A stretch of 64,000 nt of DNA from Piscicola geometra (Eukaryota; Annelida; Clitellata; Hirudinida; Piscicolidae), in assembly GCA_943735955.1 (NCBI GenBank), contig OX030958.1, positions 4,571,318 through 4,635,317 of the forward strand, written 5' to 3'. How positions within the stretch are numbered: position 1 is the first letter of the stretch; each line of letters begins with the position of its first letter. Shown here piece by piece: positions 14,259-27,125 of the stretch. The notes beneath the pieces are model-generated. The model was not told the DNA's origin. It made no database searches and saw only the letters and a list, made by a program, of their open reading frames with translations. A program made the position numbers and the translations under genes.

Positions 14259-15660
14259 TGAGAAGGATAAATAAAAATTAAAAATAATATTTACAAATTA
14301 TTAACAAATACATTTAATTGAGCCTACATGCGTGTCGGTGACCTGGAAGGGTGAAACTATAAGCCACCTGCGTCAAAGTCTCCCAAGTTTCCACCCATCT
14401 TTGCGCTCACCAATCATTCATTGTTGTCCTTACTCCTTAGTAATTTCTATAATTTCCCGACTTTACATTATCACTCAAAAGTATTGTTTTTAGATCTGAA
14501 ACTTGTACTCAAACTTAACACTTTTTGGATTTTTCGACATTTAATCAATTTGATAATAATTTTATTTTTTCATTTTTTTCATTTTCTATTTCCATGTTTT
14601 TACGCTTCCAGGCTTCGAACCTTTTACTAATTTTTCAGAGCTCGCAGTTTTATGATATTTTCAAAGTTCTCGTGACGACCACTTACCATTCCAATTTCAC
14701 TGCTCATCTTTTATCTAGAAATTGGAGATGCAATGCAGCTTTATAAAAGTATTTTTCAAAAATAGTATTATGTTATATTTGCTGATATAAAATCTTGAAT
14801 TTTGATTTTTATAAAACAATTATTAAGTGGATTTTTTGTGTCCACGAATGATTGAAGACGCATAAATGCAGAACATTTCTTTTGCTCATCTGTTTGGCTA
14901 CAAATAAAATTCCAAGAATTAGTTTTCTTTGCAGATCAGTTAAGCATCAGTTGCAACAGTACACCACTAAATCATCACCAGCATCACTATTTCATCATTG
15001 AACCCTTGTTACAACACAAACACTGCACTCAAAAATGCATGTCATACTGGAGTTAAATAGCTGCAAAATAAGTTAGAAAATAGATTAATTAATAGTTAGT
15101 GAAAGCTAAAACTAACGTTTTGGGTGTTCAAGTATTGCTTCAATTAAAACGATATTTTTAAAATCGCCATAAAATTACAGACATACACACAATAGCTTGC
15201 GTGAACAAGGCTAGCAAAGAATGACAACTTAAAGCATTCTTAGAATAGCTAGACGATCACAATTAACTCCTAAGCTTTTGTTAGCGAAGTCAAGCGGCTA
15301 AGGCGATCAAAACACAAAATTCGTCAACTTCACAAACAACATCGCCTGTCAACAGCAATAATAATGGGTGAACATGCAATATAATATATATTCAATAATT
15401 GAATCAGGCGCAAACTTTCATCATTCAGAATAATGCGTATTCAGCAGAAACTGTTTCTGTTGCATTCACGTTAAAATGTAACGGAGTTCTATGCAGAAGT
15501 GCGCTTACTTTTGAGAATAGTACAAGTTTATTCTAACATTTTAAACAGTTAATCTTCACAAATTCATGAAATAGTTTAAGTGAAGGATAGTGTTAGTATC
15601 AGTAGAGCAGTCAAGACACGCTTGAATGAACATGACTTGGTGCCTTTCTGTTGTTGATGT

Positions 15661-15699
<39 letters not shown>

Positions 15700-15910
15700 G
15701 TAGCCCACTAGGTTCTAATAGATATTATGAATTATAATTATAATGCCATTTGTTTTACCCATGAATAATTGTTTTTTTTGTGGAATGGTGATCAGAAAAC
15801 TGCAAACAGGCACCTACAAACAACTTTTCGATTGATTTGATGAGACATTAGAGCTTTGCAAGCTACCATTTATTTCAAATTAATTTAAAGTTTAACACCC
15901 ATACAGGCAT
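14259..15910. other. convergent intergenic / 3' UTR region
   Basis: It lies between the 3' ends of the TBC1D2-like gene (+) and the CABIT-like gene (-). AT-rich, with a (GTT)n run at 15650-15700. No gene is seen. AATAAA-like signals occur on both strands, but none could be assigned. Confidence 0.5.
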
Positions 15911-18900
15911 GAATCAGTAGTGGTCTTTTGAGGCCGACGAGCTGACAAACAGAGTGGATTTATCAGCTCTGTTGTTGCCATACACATCGTCGCTGCTATT
16001 GATATAACTGCTGGCTTGTCGATAGTGTTCGTTGTTACGTTGCATGTTGTTGTATTCGAGGGTGCTGTAACGGTAGTTGTTGTGGGGAAGAACAGAACTG
16101 GAACGGTGGTGTCTGCGGATGGAGTGTTGTTGTTGTTGGATGTTGCTGTTGTTGCTGCTGTTTCTGCCTGTATATTCTTTTTGAATGGTGATGTTATCTG
16201 GACGACGTGTAGTTGAAGAATGTTGTATCAAGGACTGTCGTTGTTTGGAGGGGATGACAAAGGGGTAGTTGTCTGTTTCTGTGATAATATTACCTCTCGC
16301 TTGGTTAGGGTATAAGTCTCTAGCACTGTTTCTTCCGTTGAATGTGCTGTGGTTCTGGTAGATTCTTGTGTTGCTGTTGTTGTGATTGTTTAAGTTTTTG
16401 TTTGTGTTGTTTAAGTCGTAATAATGTTGTTGTGGTTGTGGAAGCACTTGTTGTGGCTTAAAGGAATGCCGTTGGTTTCCTTGGTAACTGGAGTTTCGTC
16501 TTCTTATCTCTTCCTTCACGTTTGTTTCATCGCGTGAGATGTAGCGGACTGGTGAATTGGAGGAAGTGATGTTGCCGTGCCGATCCATCAAGTACATTTT
16601 TTCCTGCTTTGGAGTTTTATTATCCCATTTATCCAGCCACTTCTTCAATGGAAGGGTGCTGCTGTGGTGTGACCCGTGTCTTGCATCACTCAAAGCAACA
16701 GCAGTTTTGGGGCTTTTCCTGTAAGGGTTCTGGTGGTTTGAGACGCTGACTTCTCTGCGGTGAGGTGGAATGTCCAAGTGAAGAGGCTGCATCAGATGAG
16801 TGGATGGAGTGTGTCTTGGCGAGTGGAGTGGTGAATGAAAGTGGTGTGGGTGGGTGATGTGTCTTTGCTGGGTTTGATGGTCGGAGTGTTGAAAGTAGAT
16901 CTCATCTTCCTTATTCTTGTAGAAATTATCTTGAGCTACTGGAAATGGCAAAGTGGAATAGTGGGTGTGTGTTTGCCCGTTGGAGGTGGTGGAAGGTTTG
17001 ACGAGAGCCTTGTCAAGGCCACTGATCTCAGGGTCAGAGTCGATGTCGATGTTGTTGGTGCGAAAAGTGATGTCGTGCAGGTGTTTTTTGTTGTTCAGTT
17101 TTTTCTTGGCGTCGAAGGAAATGATGGTGTCAGTGACGCTGTAGCTGATGTTCTTCGCTTTCGGCGAGTCCAGAGGTTTGTCCTCCTGCTGTAGTGCTAC
17201 TGGAAACCCTGCACTCAAGTACTTGGACTTGTGTGGAAAGTTGTCGTAGTGGCTGTATCGTTGCGGACCTTTCGAAGGGGGATGGCGTGTGTAAACGAAA
17301 TGCCTTGGAGAGTCAGTTTCTGACTCGAAGACTCGAGATTGCACAGGTCTGTGAGGCTTTTCCACTGGAATATCGCTATCATAAGCCAGAAACCTATTTC
17401 CAACCTCCACCCGTTCATAATGGCTCTGAGGTCGCCTGCAAACATCAGGCATTTTTTCCCTTTCATCAGAGAACCTGTGACGTGAGACACTCTCTGCATG
17501 TACGCCTGCGTATACGTTGTGTGCATTGCCGTAGTGGTGTTCTATCTGGGGTTCTCTAGCAGACGAAGGATGATCGTATCGATGTTTGACCTTGTAGTTC
17601 ACTTCAAGGTCATTGTACGTTGCATTAGTGTACGTTGCGTTTTTGTACGTTTGATTGCTGTACACTGGGTCATTGTAAGTCTTTTCATTATAACGAATAT
17701 CTCTGTCCTCATAGTCTCTCGGCCTGGGAGGAGCTGTGACGTGGTACTCAGCATTCCTTCTTACGTTGTTATTCACACTGTCCAGCTTCCTACCGTTGAA
17801 GAGCAATTCTCCAGAGGCAGCCACTCTGGGTTTCTCGGTACTACTCTCAGCCAGTTGTTGTGGCCGCTGCAGAGGTTTTGTTTGGTAGTGTCTTTGAGGG
17901 TTTTGAGAGCTTTTCTGAAACGTGTTTTGACCGTCTCCGTCATATTTGAAAGTTTTCTGAGAAGCAGCTTGTGTTTCGGTGCCTTCTCGGTCTTTAAAAC
18001 TTCTGCTCTTGTTGTTGGCTGAGTACACTAGATTATTGTTTTCGTCTGTTTCACTAAATCCTTCAAATTGCTGGTAAATAATGTTTTCTCTGTCTTTATC
18101 ACTCCTGCTGTACCTCAAGTCCATCTTCTTGTTTATTTCCAACAACTTCTTACCGTCAACGTCATCATCGGAGTCATCTGAAATCTCATTACTTCTTTCA
18201 TTCACGTTGTTTTTACTATTAATCTTGAACTTTTCAGTGTTTTCAGAGCTTGGCTTGGATTCTTCAATCACTATACGGGGCACTTTTTGACTTTCTAGTT
18301 TCCCGATTCTGCCATCTCTGCAGTCTGCTGCATCTCTTACTACAATTTCAGGAGAAGCCGCCAAAGGGATCTTGTTTTTTATTTGTTTGTTGTCATTTTG
18401 GAATTTTTCTTTGATATTGTGTTTATTAGATTGCTCATTTTTATACTCAACACTTCTTGATTGCTTTTCTTCGGCTGCGTCTTTCTCACTGAAGCCAGTT
18501 GAGAGTGCGTTCGTGGTGTCACTGTCACTGTTCTTTTTGAGAGTTTTGCGAGACTTGAAGACTGTTTCGAGAGCAGGGTTGATGCTCAAATCGCCCTCGT
18601 CGTAGATGAAGATGTCTTGGGAAGGAGTAGAGATAGAAAATTAGTTGGTTAAAATATGAACTAAAGTAAAATAATGAAGTTCTGGAAGTTAATAGATAAA
18701 AAGTTAGTAGATTAAAAAATGAATCAAAATAGGATAATAAATATTGAAAAGTTAATGAATAAAATTTAAGAAGATTAAATAGGAATTAAAACAGGATAAC
18801 AAATTTCTGTAAGTTGATCTCACTTTTAAGTTCTTCCGGCCTGTTGTCCTTCACTGCACTGAGTTCTTGTTCGAATGAAGTCATCTGCATCATCCAATCA

Positions 18901-19890
18901 GTCGGTGAGACGCCATCTTGGCCGTACAAGATTCTCAGTTTAAGCTTCAAGTAGGTTGGAATGGCTAATGGCTTCGACTCAATGTTGTCTGAGCTTTCTG
19001 CTCAGAGTGAAAGTTGCGATTAAATACATTTTGTGTTTCAGGTTTTCCAAATATTTTCAGAGCCAAGATAAGTTATCCTACGCTGGTTAGTATACACCCA
19101 CCTGAGTTGATGATCCGGTTTGCGATGAGGTAGTATTCTTTGTATTTCCTGAACACCTCCATCACGCCCATCTTCTCAGCGTTCATCTCCGTTCCTCCCA
19201 CCCGGAAGACAGTAGAGGCGTCTGCTTCCAAGACGACCCTCTGTCGCTCCACCATCATCGAATGCGACATCAAGCCTCTCACGTTCATCTGTTTCACCTC
19301 TGTGGTGTTGCGCCATTTGAAACAAATCGAAATTAAATCACTCAATCAATCAAATTTATTTAGGACTTTTTTTATTAATTCAAGAGCACTATTAATTAGA
19401 GAGCGAAATTAAAAATTTAATTCGTTTACATTTTTTAACCCTAATCGACTATATAAACGGAAAGTTGCAGGCTTATGTTTCAAGATTTTCTCACTTTTGT
19501 CTTTCGCGTCAAGGAGGGAGAAGGGTGCTTGAAAGGTGAGGGGAAAACTCATGAACCTTCCATCTCTCTTCTTCACCATCAGTCTCTGCTCACTTTCAAC
19601 ACTTCTCGCAAAGAGTATCTACAACGAATTAATGCACGTTTATTTTCAGAATTTTTTTCTATTTCTCAGATCACCATTCAAAGCCTCCTCACCTGGTTGG
19701 CTGACATGTCTTCCAGGGCGTTGTTGCCATAGTGGCCTTCGACGATGCAGATGACGAGAGGCAGACTGTTGCAGTGCACCTTCACAAACTTCGACAGGTC
19801 CATCGCTTCGGAAAACAATTTATTCACTTCTTCTTCTTCTTCCGCTTCCATTTCTCTTCTCTTTCCGTTTTCTTCGTCATCCCTTGCCAT
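15911..19890 (-). CDS. large disordered protein with CABIT-like N-terminal domain
   Basis: Five phase-compatible exons on the minus strand: 19693-19890, 19495-19618, 19103-19299, 18824-18997 and 15911-18615, about 1,100 residues. The N terminus reads SLPLVICIVEGHYG, then MSANQILFARSVE, VKKRDGRFMSFPL and FSLLD. That is the order of a CABIT domain (LP.. opening strand, a 'gd-hh-lh' segment, basic-G then IPL). This domain is known from THEMIS and GAREM adaptor proteins. The rest has no recognised domain. The last exon (about 900 residues) is charged and low in complexity, with Tyr-bearing short repeats (YNDPVYSNQTYKNATYTNAT, 17605-17690) and Asn/Gln/His runs near the C terminus. It could be a signalling scaffold. 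The start is the only ATG near the head of the first exon. The gene structure is well supported; the family call is tentative. Confidence 0.55.
19341..19391 (-). repeat. dispersed retroelement 3'-tail repeat, copy A
   Basis: On the minus strand: GCTCTTGAATT, a divergent middle, then AAATTTGATTGATTG. It matches copies at 34908-34960 (-) and 58819-58885 (+) and lies between exons 2 and 3 of the CABIT-like gene. The end with TTGA repeats resembles the 3' end of a LINE or SINE. Confidence 0.5.
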
Positions 19891-20926
19891 TAGATTTTCA
19901 AGACTTAAACGAACCGTTAGAAGTTATGGTAAATGTAATTGATACTTTCGATAGACATAGGCTCACATGCTATCTCAATTACAGTGCTTTCCTTATAAAA
20001 GCATTCATTCACGATTGTTCCACTGTGCATTGTCATGTGTTCATTATATGAAAAATAGATCAGATTTATATAGACTCTTAATAACAGAAGTCATCATAGT
20101 TATAACAATCTGTCTCTTTTATCAATGATAGCATGGCGCGGCTCAATGAAAAGTCTATTTGCGTTTGAGCTTTCGAAGCTTGAAGGAGCATTTTGGCGTG
20201 GTGTTGGTGTTATTAGGTGGACGAAAATAATGGAAAAAGATCTATAGGAAAGTTTACATAGTGCAAGGGTTGAATGGATGATTGGGGGCATGGGCGGTGA
20301 TTCTTTTTGGTAGCGAGGGGTCCGCCTTGATGGTACTGACCCCAGGACTCCCCCAGGATCACCGCCCTATCTGGCTAGGACCACCCCAAGATTTGCAGCA
20401 GATCGCCGTTCCTGCTTGGGGTGGGGGTGCTTTGATAGAAAGTATTTTGTTTTTGTTTGACTGCATTCAGTATCTTCAAATATATTTTCATACATATAAA
20501 AGAATATTGAATCCGTTTTTTTAATCTTTCATTTTGCATAAAAAAGTATTATCTCATCTTTAATCAATTACTGTTATTGAAAATTTAAAAAGATAATTTA
20601 AAATGTAATAAAAGGAATTTGTTATATAATGGTAAAACTTAAAATCATAAAAATTATAATAATAAAACTTATTAATGGTAAAAATTAATTGGTTTAAAGG
20701 GTTATTTCTTAACTTTACTCTATTATTTCATTCTTTTTATTGTTTTCTCTACATACATCATTACTTTTCAATCTACTTTTAGAATATAAAACAAAGTTAA
20801 CTTTTTATTATTTAATATTTTCAAATTTAGTTTCCGGTAGTCGGATTGTCGAGTGTAACTGTCAATAACAGATGAGAAGTATTTAACATTTTAATTTATG
20901 TAAATTATTTAATAATTTCACAAATA
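19891..20926. other. divergent intergenic region with a GC-rich inverted-repeat island
   Basis: It separates the CABIT-like gene (-) from the PPM1D-like gene (+), so it should hold both promoters. It is AT-rich except for 20281-20440, which is GC-rich and contains two inverted pairs: GGGCGGTGAT/ATCACCGCCC and ACCACCCCAAG/CTTGGGGTGG. No coding sequence is recognised. Confidence 0.45.
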
Positions 20927-23900
20927 ATGAAGCTCACTTTAGACGTTTACCATGACGTTCGACAAGGAGGCAGGCAGTACATGGAAGATATAATCTCAAT
21001 TGTTACCAATTGTGATCGTTCAAAAAGCCCGTCAACCCGATCCGAAGAGCCTTTTGCATGCTTTTACGTTTTTGATGGACACGGAGGTGTCGACGCTGCA
21101 AAGTTTGCCGAAAAGAATTTGCACAAAATAATCACTTCCCAGGAGGGATTCTATAGCTCAGTCGATAGTGACGTTTTAAAAGCTATCAGAAATGGCTTTC
21201 TCACAACCCATAAACTTATGTGGAATGTCCTGGGTAAATACTCAAATGCAATTATCTTTTCAATTTTCTGAGAATTATAATGTCTAAAAATCAGTTTGAT
21301 GTTAAAGCATAAGATTATATTTATATGCATTGATAAATAATTAATATTACTAGTTCATATAAATATATAATCAATAATTATAATTTATGCCAATAAATAA
21401 TTATGAGATGCATAAATAAATTTGCAAACATCTACAGATACTTGGCCACGCACGCACATGGGCAATCAGAGCACTTCTGGCACTACAGCAAGCATGGTGC
21501 TGGTGAGGAGTGGCAAGATGTACGTGGCACACGTGGGTGACTCTGGTGTGGTGGTGGGCAAGAAAGAGGAAGAACAGGAAAAGGAAGAGAATCAGTCTTC
21601 TTGGACTGCTCATAGCATCACCATCGTGAGATTTAAAGATTTTGTTTTATTAAAAACTTGCCAATTTTAGTATTTAAAATCAAATTGAGTTTATTTATTA
21701 ATTAGTTTTTGTTGTTCAATATTTTTACAAAATGTATAATTAATCATTAAATTATAATACTCAATTTTTTTCAATCAAGACAATACCTTCAGAAAACCTA
21801 ACAATCTGCCTAATCAAGATTTCCTGTATACACGCAAAAAACCACAACTACCACTTGCACTCCAACAGGATCACAAGCCAGACTGTCCCAAAGAGAAGCA
21901 GCGCATCGAGAGCATTGGCGGCTCAGTGGTGATGAAGGCGGGAGTGCCGAGGGTGGTGTGGAAGAGACAGAAGGTCATTCCTGGCCTCTTTGCCAGCCAA
22001 CCGACCACCAAAGACTCTATTCCATTCCTCGCTGTGGCACGCTCTCTGGGTGTGTGCTGGCATTTTCTTCACCTAATAACGAAATCGACATCTTAAACCT
22101 TTATAATAATTATAGTGGGTAGATAATTATTAGAATCATTGTCTTTTTACCAATCACAACACTCGATTGATAATTATCATCCACCCACGCAGGTGACCTA
22201 TGGAGCTACTGCAAACTGAACGACGGCTATTACGTGTCTCCAGAACCGGATGTCTCGGTGCATGCGATCGACCCCCTCACCACTCACTGCATCGTCCTCG
22301 CCTCCGACGGCCTTTGGAACGCCATCAGCGCCTCTGACGCCGTCAAACTCGTCAAGAAGTGCTCTGAAAACTCCGATAAAGTATCTGATACTTTTTATAG
22401 GCTATTATTCGATAAATAATAATTTTTTCAAACTATAAATTATTTTTTTCTTCAATTGCAAGCATGGTAATGATGCCTTCAAGGGGATGCAATGGCAACC
22501 ACCTTTACCACTACCACCACCAGTTACTGCAGGGCGTGTGCCGAGACCCTGCCAGTCTGCTGGTGGGACTGGCGCTCAAGAAGTGTGCCCTGAGGAACAT
22601 CAAGGCCGACAACACGAGCGCCATCGTCGTCCTGATCAACCCTCCATCTACCCACTCAGATCCACCATCTCCCCACCTCCCCATCTCTAACACTACTACT
22701 GCTACTACTACTACTGCTACTACTGCTACTACTGTCAAAGCTCCTGGCGAAATTCTCTTTGAAACTTCTGATGCATTTACTGATGCTTCTAATCCTCCCT
22801 TACATTCATCCCCTCATCCACTTCCTCTCCTTTCAACCTCTCCATCCCTTGTAACTCGGGTAAAAACGCTCAGAACGACAAGCCGTAATGGAAGTTGTAT
22901 GGCTAGCTTTAATTTATTCGGTAATGGTTGCGATGATAGTGATGACGATGACGATGTCGAAGATGATAGTGATGATGATGTTCTTGATAGTGGTAGTAGT
23001 GATGATGATGATGAACAAGAAGAAAGTGAGTATAGTGATGAGATGGATGAAGATGAAGAAGAGGATGGAGAGAAATCAAAGGAAGCAGTCTCAATTGGCA
23101 AGGTTGTTTTTGGAACTGAGGTGGAAAGACTTTCTGACCGAGTTGAAGGCGCTTTGCCATCACCTGAGTCGTGCAATGGTGGTGGTGATGGTGGTGGTGG
23201 TGTGGATGTCTGCAAGGAAGATGTAGGGAGATGTCAGATTGGGGTGGAAGAGAGGCTGGCTGCAGAGGGTGGGAAGCTGCAAGAGGCACTGATTGGAGAT
23301 GCTGTGAGGGCTCTGAAAGAGGAAGGCACTAGTGAAGGAGATGTGGACGATGGCAGGGAAAATGCTAGAGAAGAGTTGTGTGTGAGGTTCTTGTCGAGAC
23401 GAAGGACACTGCCAGAGTCACTGTCGTGCATCGACAAACTCAAGGAGAAGCTCTTCCCCAGCAGCAAGTCCACTCCGGTCTCTTGTGCCCTGCCGCAGAT
23501 CTCGCACTTCATGATCAAGCCCTCTGCCAAGAAGACCGACCCGTTGAGCGACCGCACTGACAACCAATGCTTGCCTTGCGACTGCAGGAAGTCTTCCTGC
23601 AGTCGCAAGGCAAGCGCCCTCAAACTTCGTTGCCATGATGATGATGGTGCTTTGAAAGACGCCAGCGGAGAAAAAGGTGCTAAAGAGGCAGTTTCCTTCT
23701 TCATAGGAGAGGCAAGGGAGTCGGCGAAAGAAGACTTCAACCTGCTGGAACTGTGCAAGGCTGCCTACGACGACCTGCACTCGTACAGCGACAAGCCCCT
23801 GCCTCAGCAGCCGGTGTGCTTCCTGGAGGGGCGACTGAGCACCTCTTGCCTGCACCGTCTCACCGCGGAGGAGAAGGGCTTCGAGGCATCTCTTGACGTC

Positions 23901-24656
23901 TCATCCTCCAACCACCTCTCCCACAACTACACCATGCTGAAGAGTCACAGTGTGGTTGATATGATGCGCAAGTCTGTACATGATTGTAGTGATGGCAATA
24001 ATTTGCACACTGCGTCTTTATTGGAGGCTGAGACAAGTGCTGGGAGGGCAGGGGCGTTTGGAGCAGGCGTTGATGATGGAAGACTCGTGGATGGTGCATC
24101 TACTGGGGGGCTGTTGCCGACGGTGGCGAGTGGTGAGGACTCGACACCACTGAAGCACCACAATAATGAAGGTCACGCCAAGAGAAAGAGGTCGCCTTCT
24201 GCACTGGAGTCTCCCCCTCGTGCCAAGAAGTCGAAGACGTTTAGCGACTTCACTTACGTGCATTTGTTCAAGAGTGAGGCGAGTTCAAACAAGATGGCTC
24301 AATTCGTCGACGAGAGTAACTCGCCAGTGAATGAAAACGCCTTAAACGACGATTTCAGGCACTCTCGTGTAAATAAACCTCATACCGACCACACTTCGAA
24401 TAACACTGACCACGCCATCATTAACAATAATGACAGTTATACTTCACTACCAATTATTTCCAAGACCAAAGAAGAAGCCTTTAACAGATGCAACAGCGAC
24501 AAAAGCCTTTCCACCATCGCTTCTGCCACCACCACTCCAACCACTACTTCCGCTGGTAGTCTTGACGACGAGGACCTGGCAAGCTCGTCTTCTGAGCGCT
24601 CGTGCCTCGATGACAAGGAGAACAGTCTTCTCCTGCGTGTGGAGGTGTGTGCTTGA
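20927..24656 (+). CDS. PPM1D: PPM1D/Wip1-type PP2C protein phosphatase
   Basis: Exons 20927-21233, 21438-21625, 21869-22049, 22193-22380 and about 22463-24656. PP2C landmarks appear in order: GGRQYMED (metal Asp), [29 protein letters not shown] then [66 protein letters not shown] and ADNTSAIVV. The VVWKR segment, the LGDLWSY step and the VSPEPD wording are typical of PPM1D (Wip1), the nuclear phosphatase that reverses ATM/p53-pathway phosphorylation. The C-terminal tail (22650-24656) is long, acidic and Ser-rich, with a KRKRSPS-type basic stretch near 24180 that could be a nuclear signal. The tail is not conserved and is longer than in human. The join inside or before the last exon (22463-22530) is uncertain. 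A perfect 23-bp inverted repeat lies in the tail. Confidence 0.92.
23569..23615. repeat. perfect 23-bp inverted repeat in PPM1D coding sequence
   Basis: The left arm 23569-23591 and right arm 23593-23615 are exact reverse complements around a single T at 23592. It encodes part of a Cys-rich stretch ([16 protein letters not shown]) in the non-conserved tail. Confidence 0.97.
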
Positions 24657-26037
24657 CTGTGTCGGTGTGTCTAGCGGTCCTTTGCATCGTTTTGTATGTC
24701 ATCTTAGACTGATTTTTGAGCGAGTTTGGTTGATTTCTTTGAGATATTTTTTTCGTTTTGTTTATTGTCTTTTTTTCTATTAAGAATATGTTGGTTCGGA
24801 TCGTTTTGAATGTAAATCTCTTGTGCTAGCCTCTTGGCATTCGAGATGCATCACTCAAGCAGCAACTTCATATCAGTGGTTCTTTACTCCATGGTAAAAG
24901 CTCCTCCATCTTCACTCCATCTCTGTTATGCCTCAACATACCTTCCACGAAGCCTTCACTACTTTTTTTACATTATTTTATTTTATACATTCACACATTT
25001 CAATACGTGGAGGAGCCAGCGTTCACAGGTTGAATGCCGTTTTTATGATATTAACACCTAAAGCATTAAACCGTAGCAAGACGTTTGTGCATTTATAATG
25101 AATTTATTGAATGTCGTTTTGATGTAGTACGAAATGTGAGATGCGGACTCAAGTGATGATAGCTGCCTTAGAACTTTAAATAACTCTTTTAATTTAATTT
25201 AGTCGTTTTTCTTATCCTTCATCTGTTGATTTTCCATTCTCACAATTATCTCGTGCCTTAACGCATACGTTTGTTTGTGTGTTCCGCAATTTTCAATGTC
25301 GTGTTGTTTTCGATGGCGTTTCTGTCGTCTGCTGTCCATCCTAGCAAGCTTATACCCCTTACCATCTTATTCATCAATTATTTAGTTTGGTAATAACATT
25401 TGTTTTCTATTTAAAAATATTTTTTAGAATATTTGGATTTCTTAGCCTTTCATGATTAAACACAAGTGTATCTTACACTTTTTGTTTTACTGAACAAGCC
25501 ACGGTGATTAAGCTTTCAAGAAAATTTTCATTGCTTTGAACACGATAAATGATTTTAAAGTCTACCGTCGAAATAAGTGAGGTGACATTCGTTCAATGTG
25601 GAGCATCGTCTCAAGAGTCACACATCTGCATTTTAGGTCGGTCGCTTGATTTCATCAGACGAGTTTCATTCCAAAGAAACCTTTACTTTATTGAGCAAAC
25701 TATTTAGTTTAGGGAAAAAAAAGCAAATAAATTTTCTATACGTAATTATTCAGATTCTAGAATTTTTATACTCAATATTATGTCTAACTCAATGAACTTT
25801 TCTCCCAAAAAAACTGAACATGAATGGATTTCAAAAGCATCATATTTAACGCTATACCATTTGTTATTGGTAAAGCTGAGCAAAGCAAATTTGATTATTA
25901 ATCGAATTTTGTCTCTTTATTTAATAAAGTTTATTAAGTATTAATAATTAATACATAATAATTTTACAGAAATTCTGTATCGAAGTTGTATTAAAATTTA
26001 TAGATTATAATACTTGTGAATTTCACCCTGCTGAGAA
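24657..26037. other. PPM1D 3' UTR and intergenic region
   Basis: AT-rich. Short open frames only (for example 24834-25061), with no recognisable family. No RNA gene was identified. Confidence 0.5.
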
Positions 26038-26642
26038 ATGACCCGATCTGGTAAACTGAACAGAACAAGAATACATGATTCAGACGAATCAGGATTTGAA
26101 AGTGACAACACCTACGACCAAGTAATTAATTTATTATCATTTTTTTATTCCGTATAGATTTCAAACCTTTAAAAACATCATGTTGCTGTCTAAATGCGCC
26201 ACCATTTGATACGACTATTTAATAATGATTATTACTATATAGTAGTATCTACCAACAAAAATAGAACAGGGAGTCGAAGTCTTTGAAGAAAGTGAACATG
26301 ACCGTGGAGGAGTTGTTGATGATGAGTGTTGGTGACTTGAACAAGCGTCTGAGGAGCATGCCGGCAGCAGAATCAAGACGAATAAAACAGTTGAGGAGAA
26401 CGCTCAAAAACCGAGGGTACGCCGCCATCTGCAGAGGCAAACGGGTGGAGCAAGTGAGTCGTTTGGAGAATGAGAAGCGTCTGCTCATCAAGCAGATCCA
26501 GCAGGTTAAGGAGGAGACGAGTATGTACTTGAGGGAGCACAAGCAGCTCACTGAGAAGTATCATGCATTGAAGAAACTAGCCGACCAGAAGGTACACCTT
26601 AGAACAACGATGCAAGTCATCCCTGATTCAGCAACATTGTAA
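26038..26642 (+). CDS. small Maf-type bZIP transcription factor
   Basis: Two exons, 26038-26121 and 26280-26642, about 148 residues, close to the 150-160 of vertebrate MafF/G/K. There is no transactivation domain, as in small Mafs. The extended homology region reads VEELLMMSVGDLNKRLRSM and the basic region RRTLKNRGYAAICRGKRVEQ, followed by a leucine zipper (LENEKRLLIKQIQQVKEE). Small Mafs bind MARE/ARE sites as heterodimers with CNC factors such as Nrf2 or Bach. The usual Ser of YAASCR is Ile here, and the usual Val or Ile of CR[VI]KR is Gly. The acceptor at 26280 was chosen because it is the only one keeping phase with the first exon. The C-terminal 16 codons could instead be intronic, because AAG|GTACAC at 26592 is a possible donor. 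Confidence 0.88.
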
Positions 26643-27125
26643 GCCTATTGTGTATTTTTAAGGATACTTATTGAGAATTTTTTTCTTTTTAAACTTAATT
26701 TCTGTATAAAAAAAACTTTTCACATGTTTATTTTCTCGAAACTTTTTATAGAACAGCCCCTGACAAACCAATTGGTAGTATTGATACATTTCTGTCTGAG
26801 AGCTTGTAGTGAGCTTCTTTTGTTCTGGTTGGCCTGTAAAGCATATCCTCATAGTACTTCTTGCTTGCTGTTATCTGAGCGAGACATTCATTTGCATTCA
26901 AAAAGTAAGTTTCATCATCATAATCATAAACCCCTCAACTGCAGATTTCGTTAATAAAATAATTAAAGGGACCTCGTTTGCTTATTTTTACAAATCAATC
27001 AAAGCTAAAATGATATTGAGGAAAAGTATGATTTTAGGATAGATGGTGTTGAATGGTTTTTGACAAACCTAAAAACTAATTGTTAATAAGTATTAAGTTT
27101 GTAGAAAGAAATAGAAAAAAGCAAC
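26643..27125. other. intergenic; ELP6 terminal exon not located
   Basis: Lies between the Maf gene (+) and the last clear ELP6 exon (-). The C-terminal residues of ELP6 should be coded here on the minus strand, but no segment matched well enough to call. Confidence 0.4.

Noticed and set aside
16016..18605. Several plus-strand open frames opposite the CABIT-like gene
   Set aside because: Hydrophobic, low-complexity complements of the real minus-strand exon; no domains.
21401..21613. His/Cys-rich minus-strand frame
   Set aside because: Antisense to PPM1D exon 2.
22511..24263. Minus-strand frames opposite the PPM1D tail
   Set aside because: Shadows of the Ser/Asp-rich coding exon.
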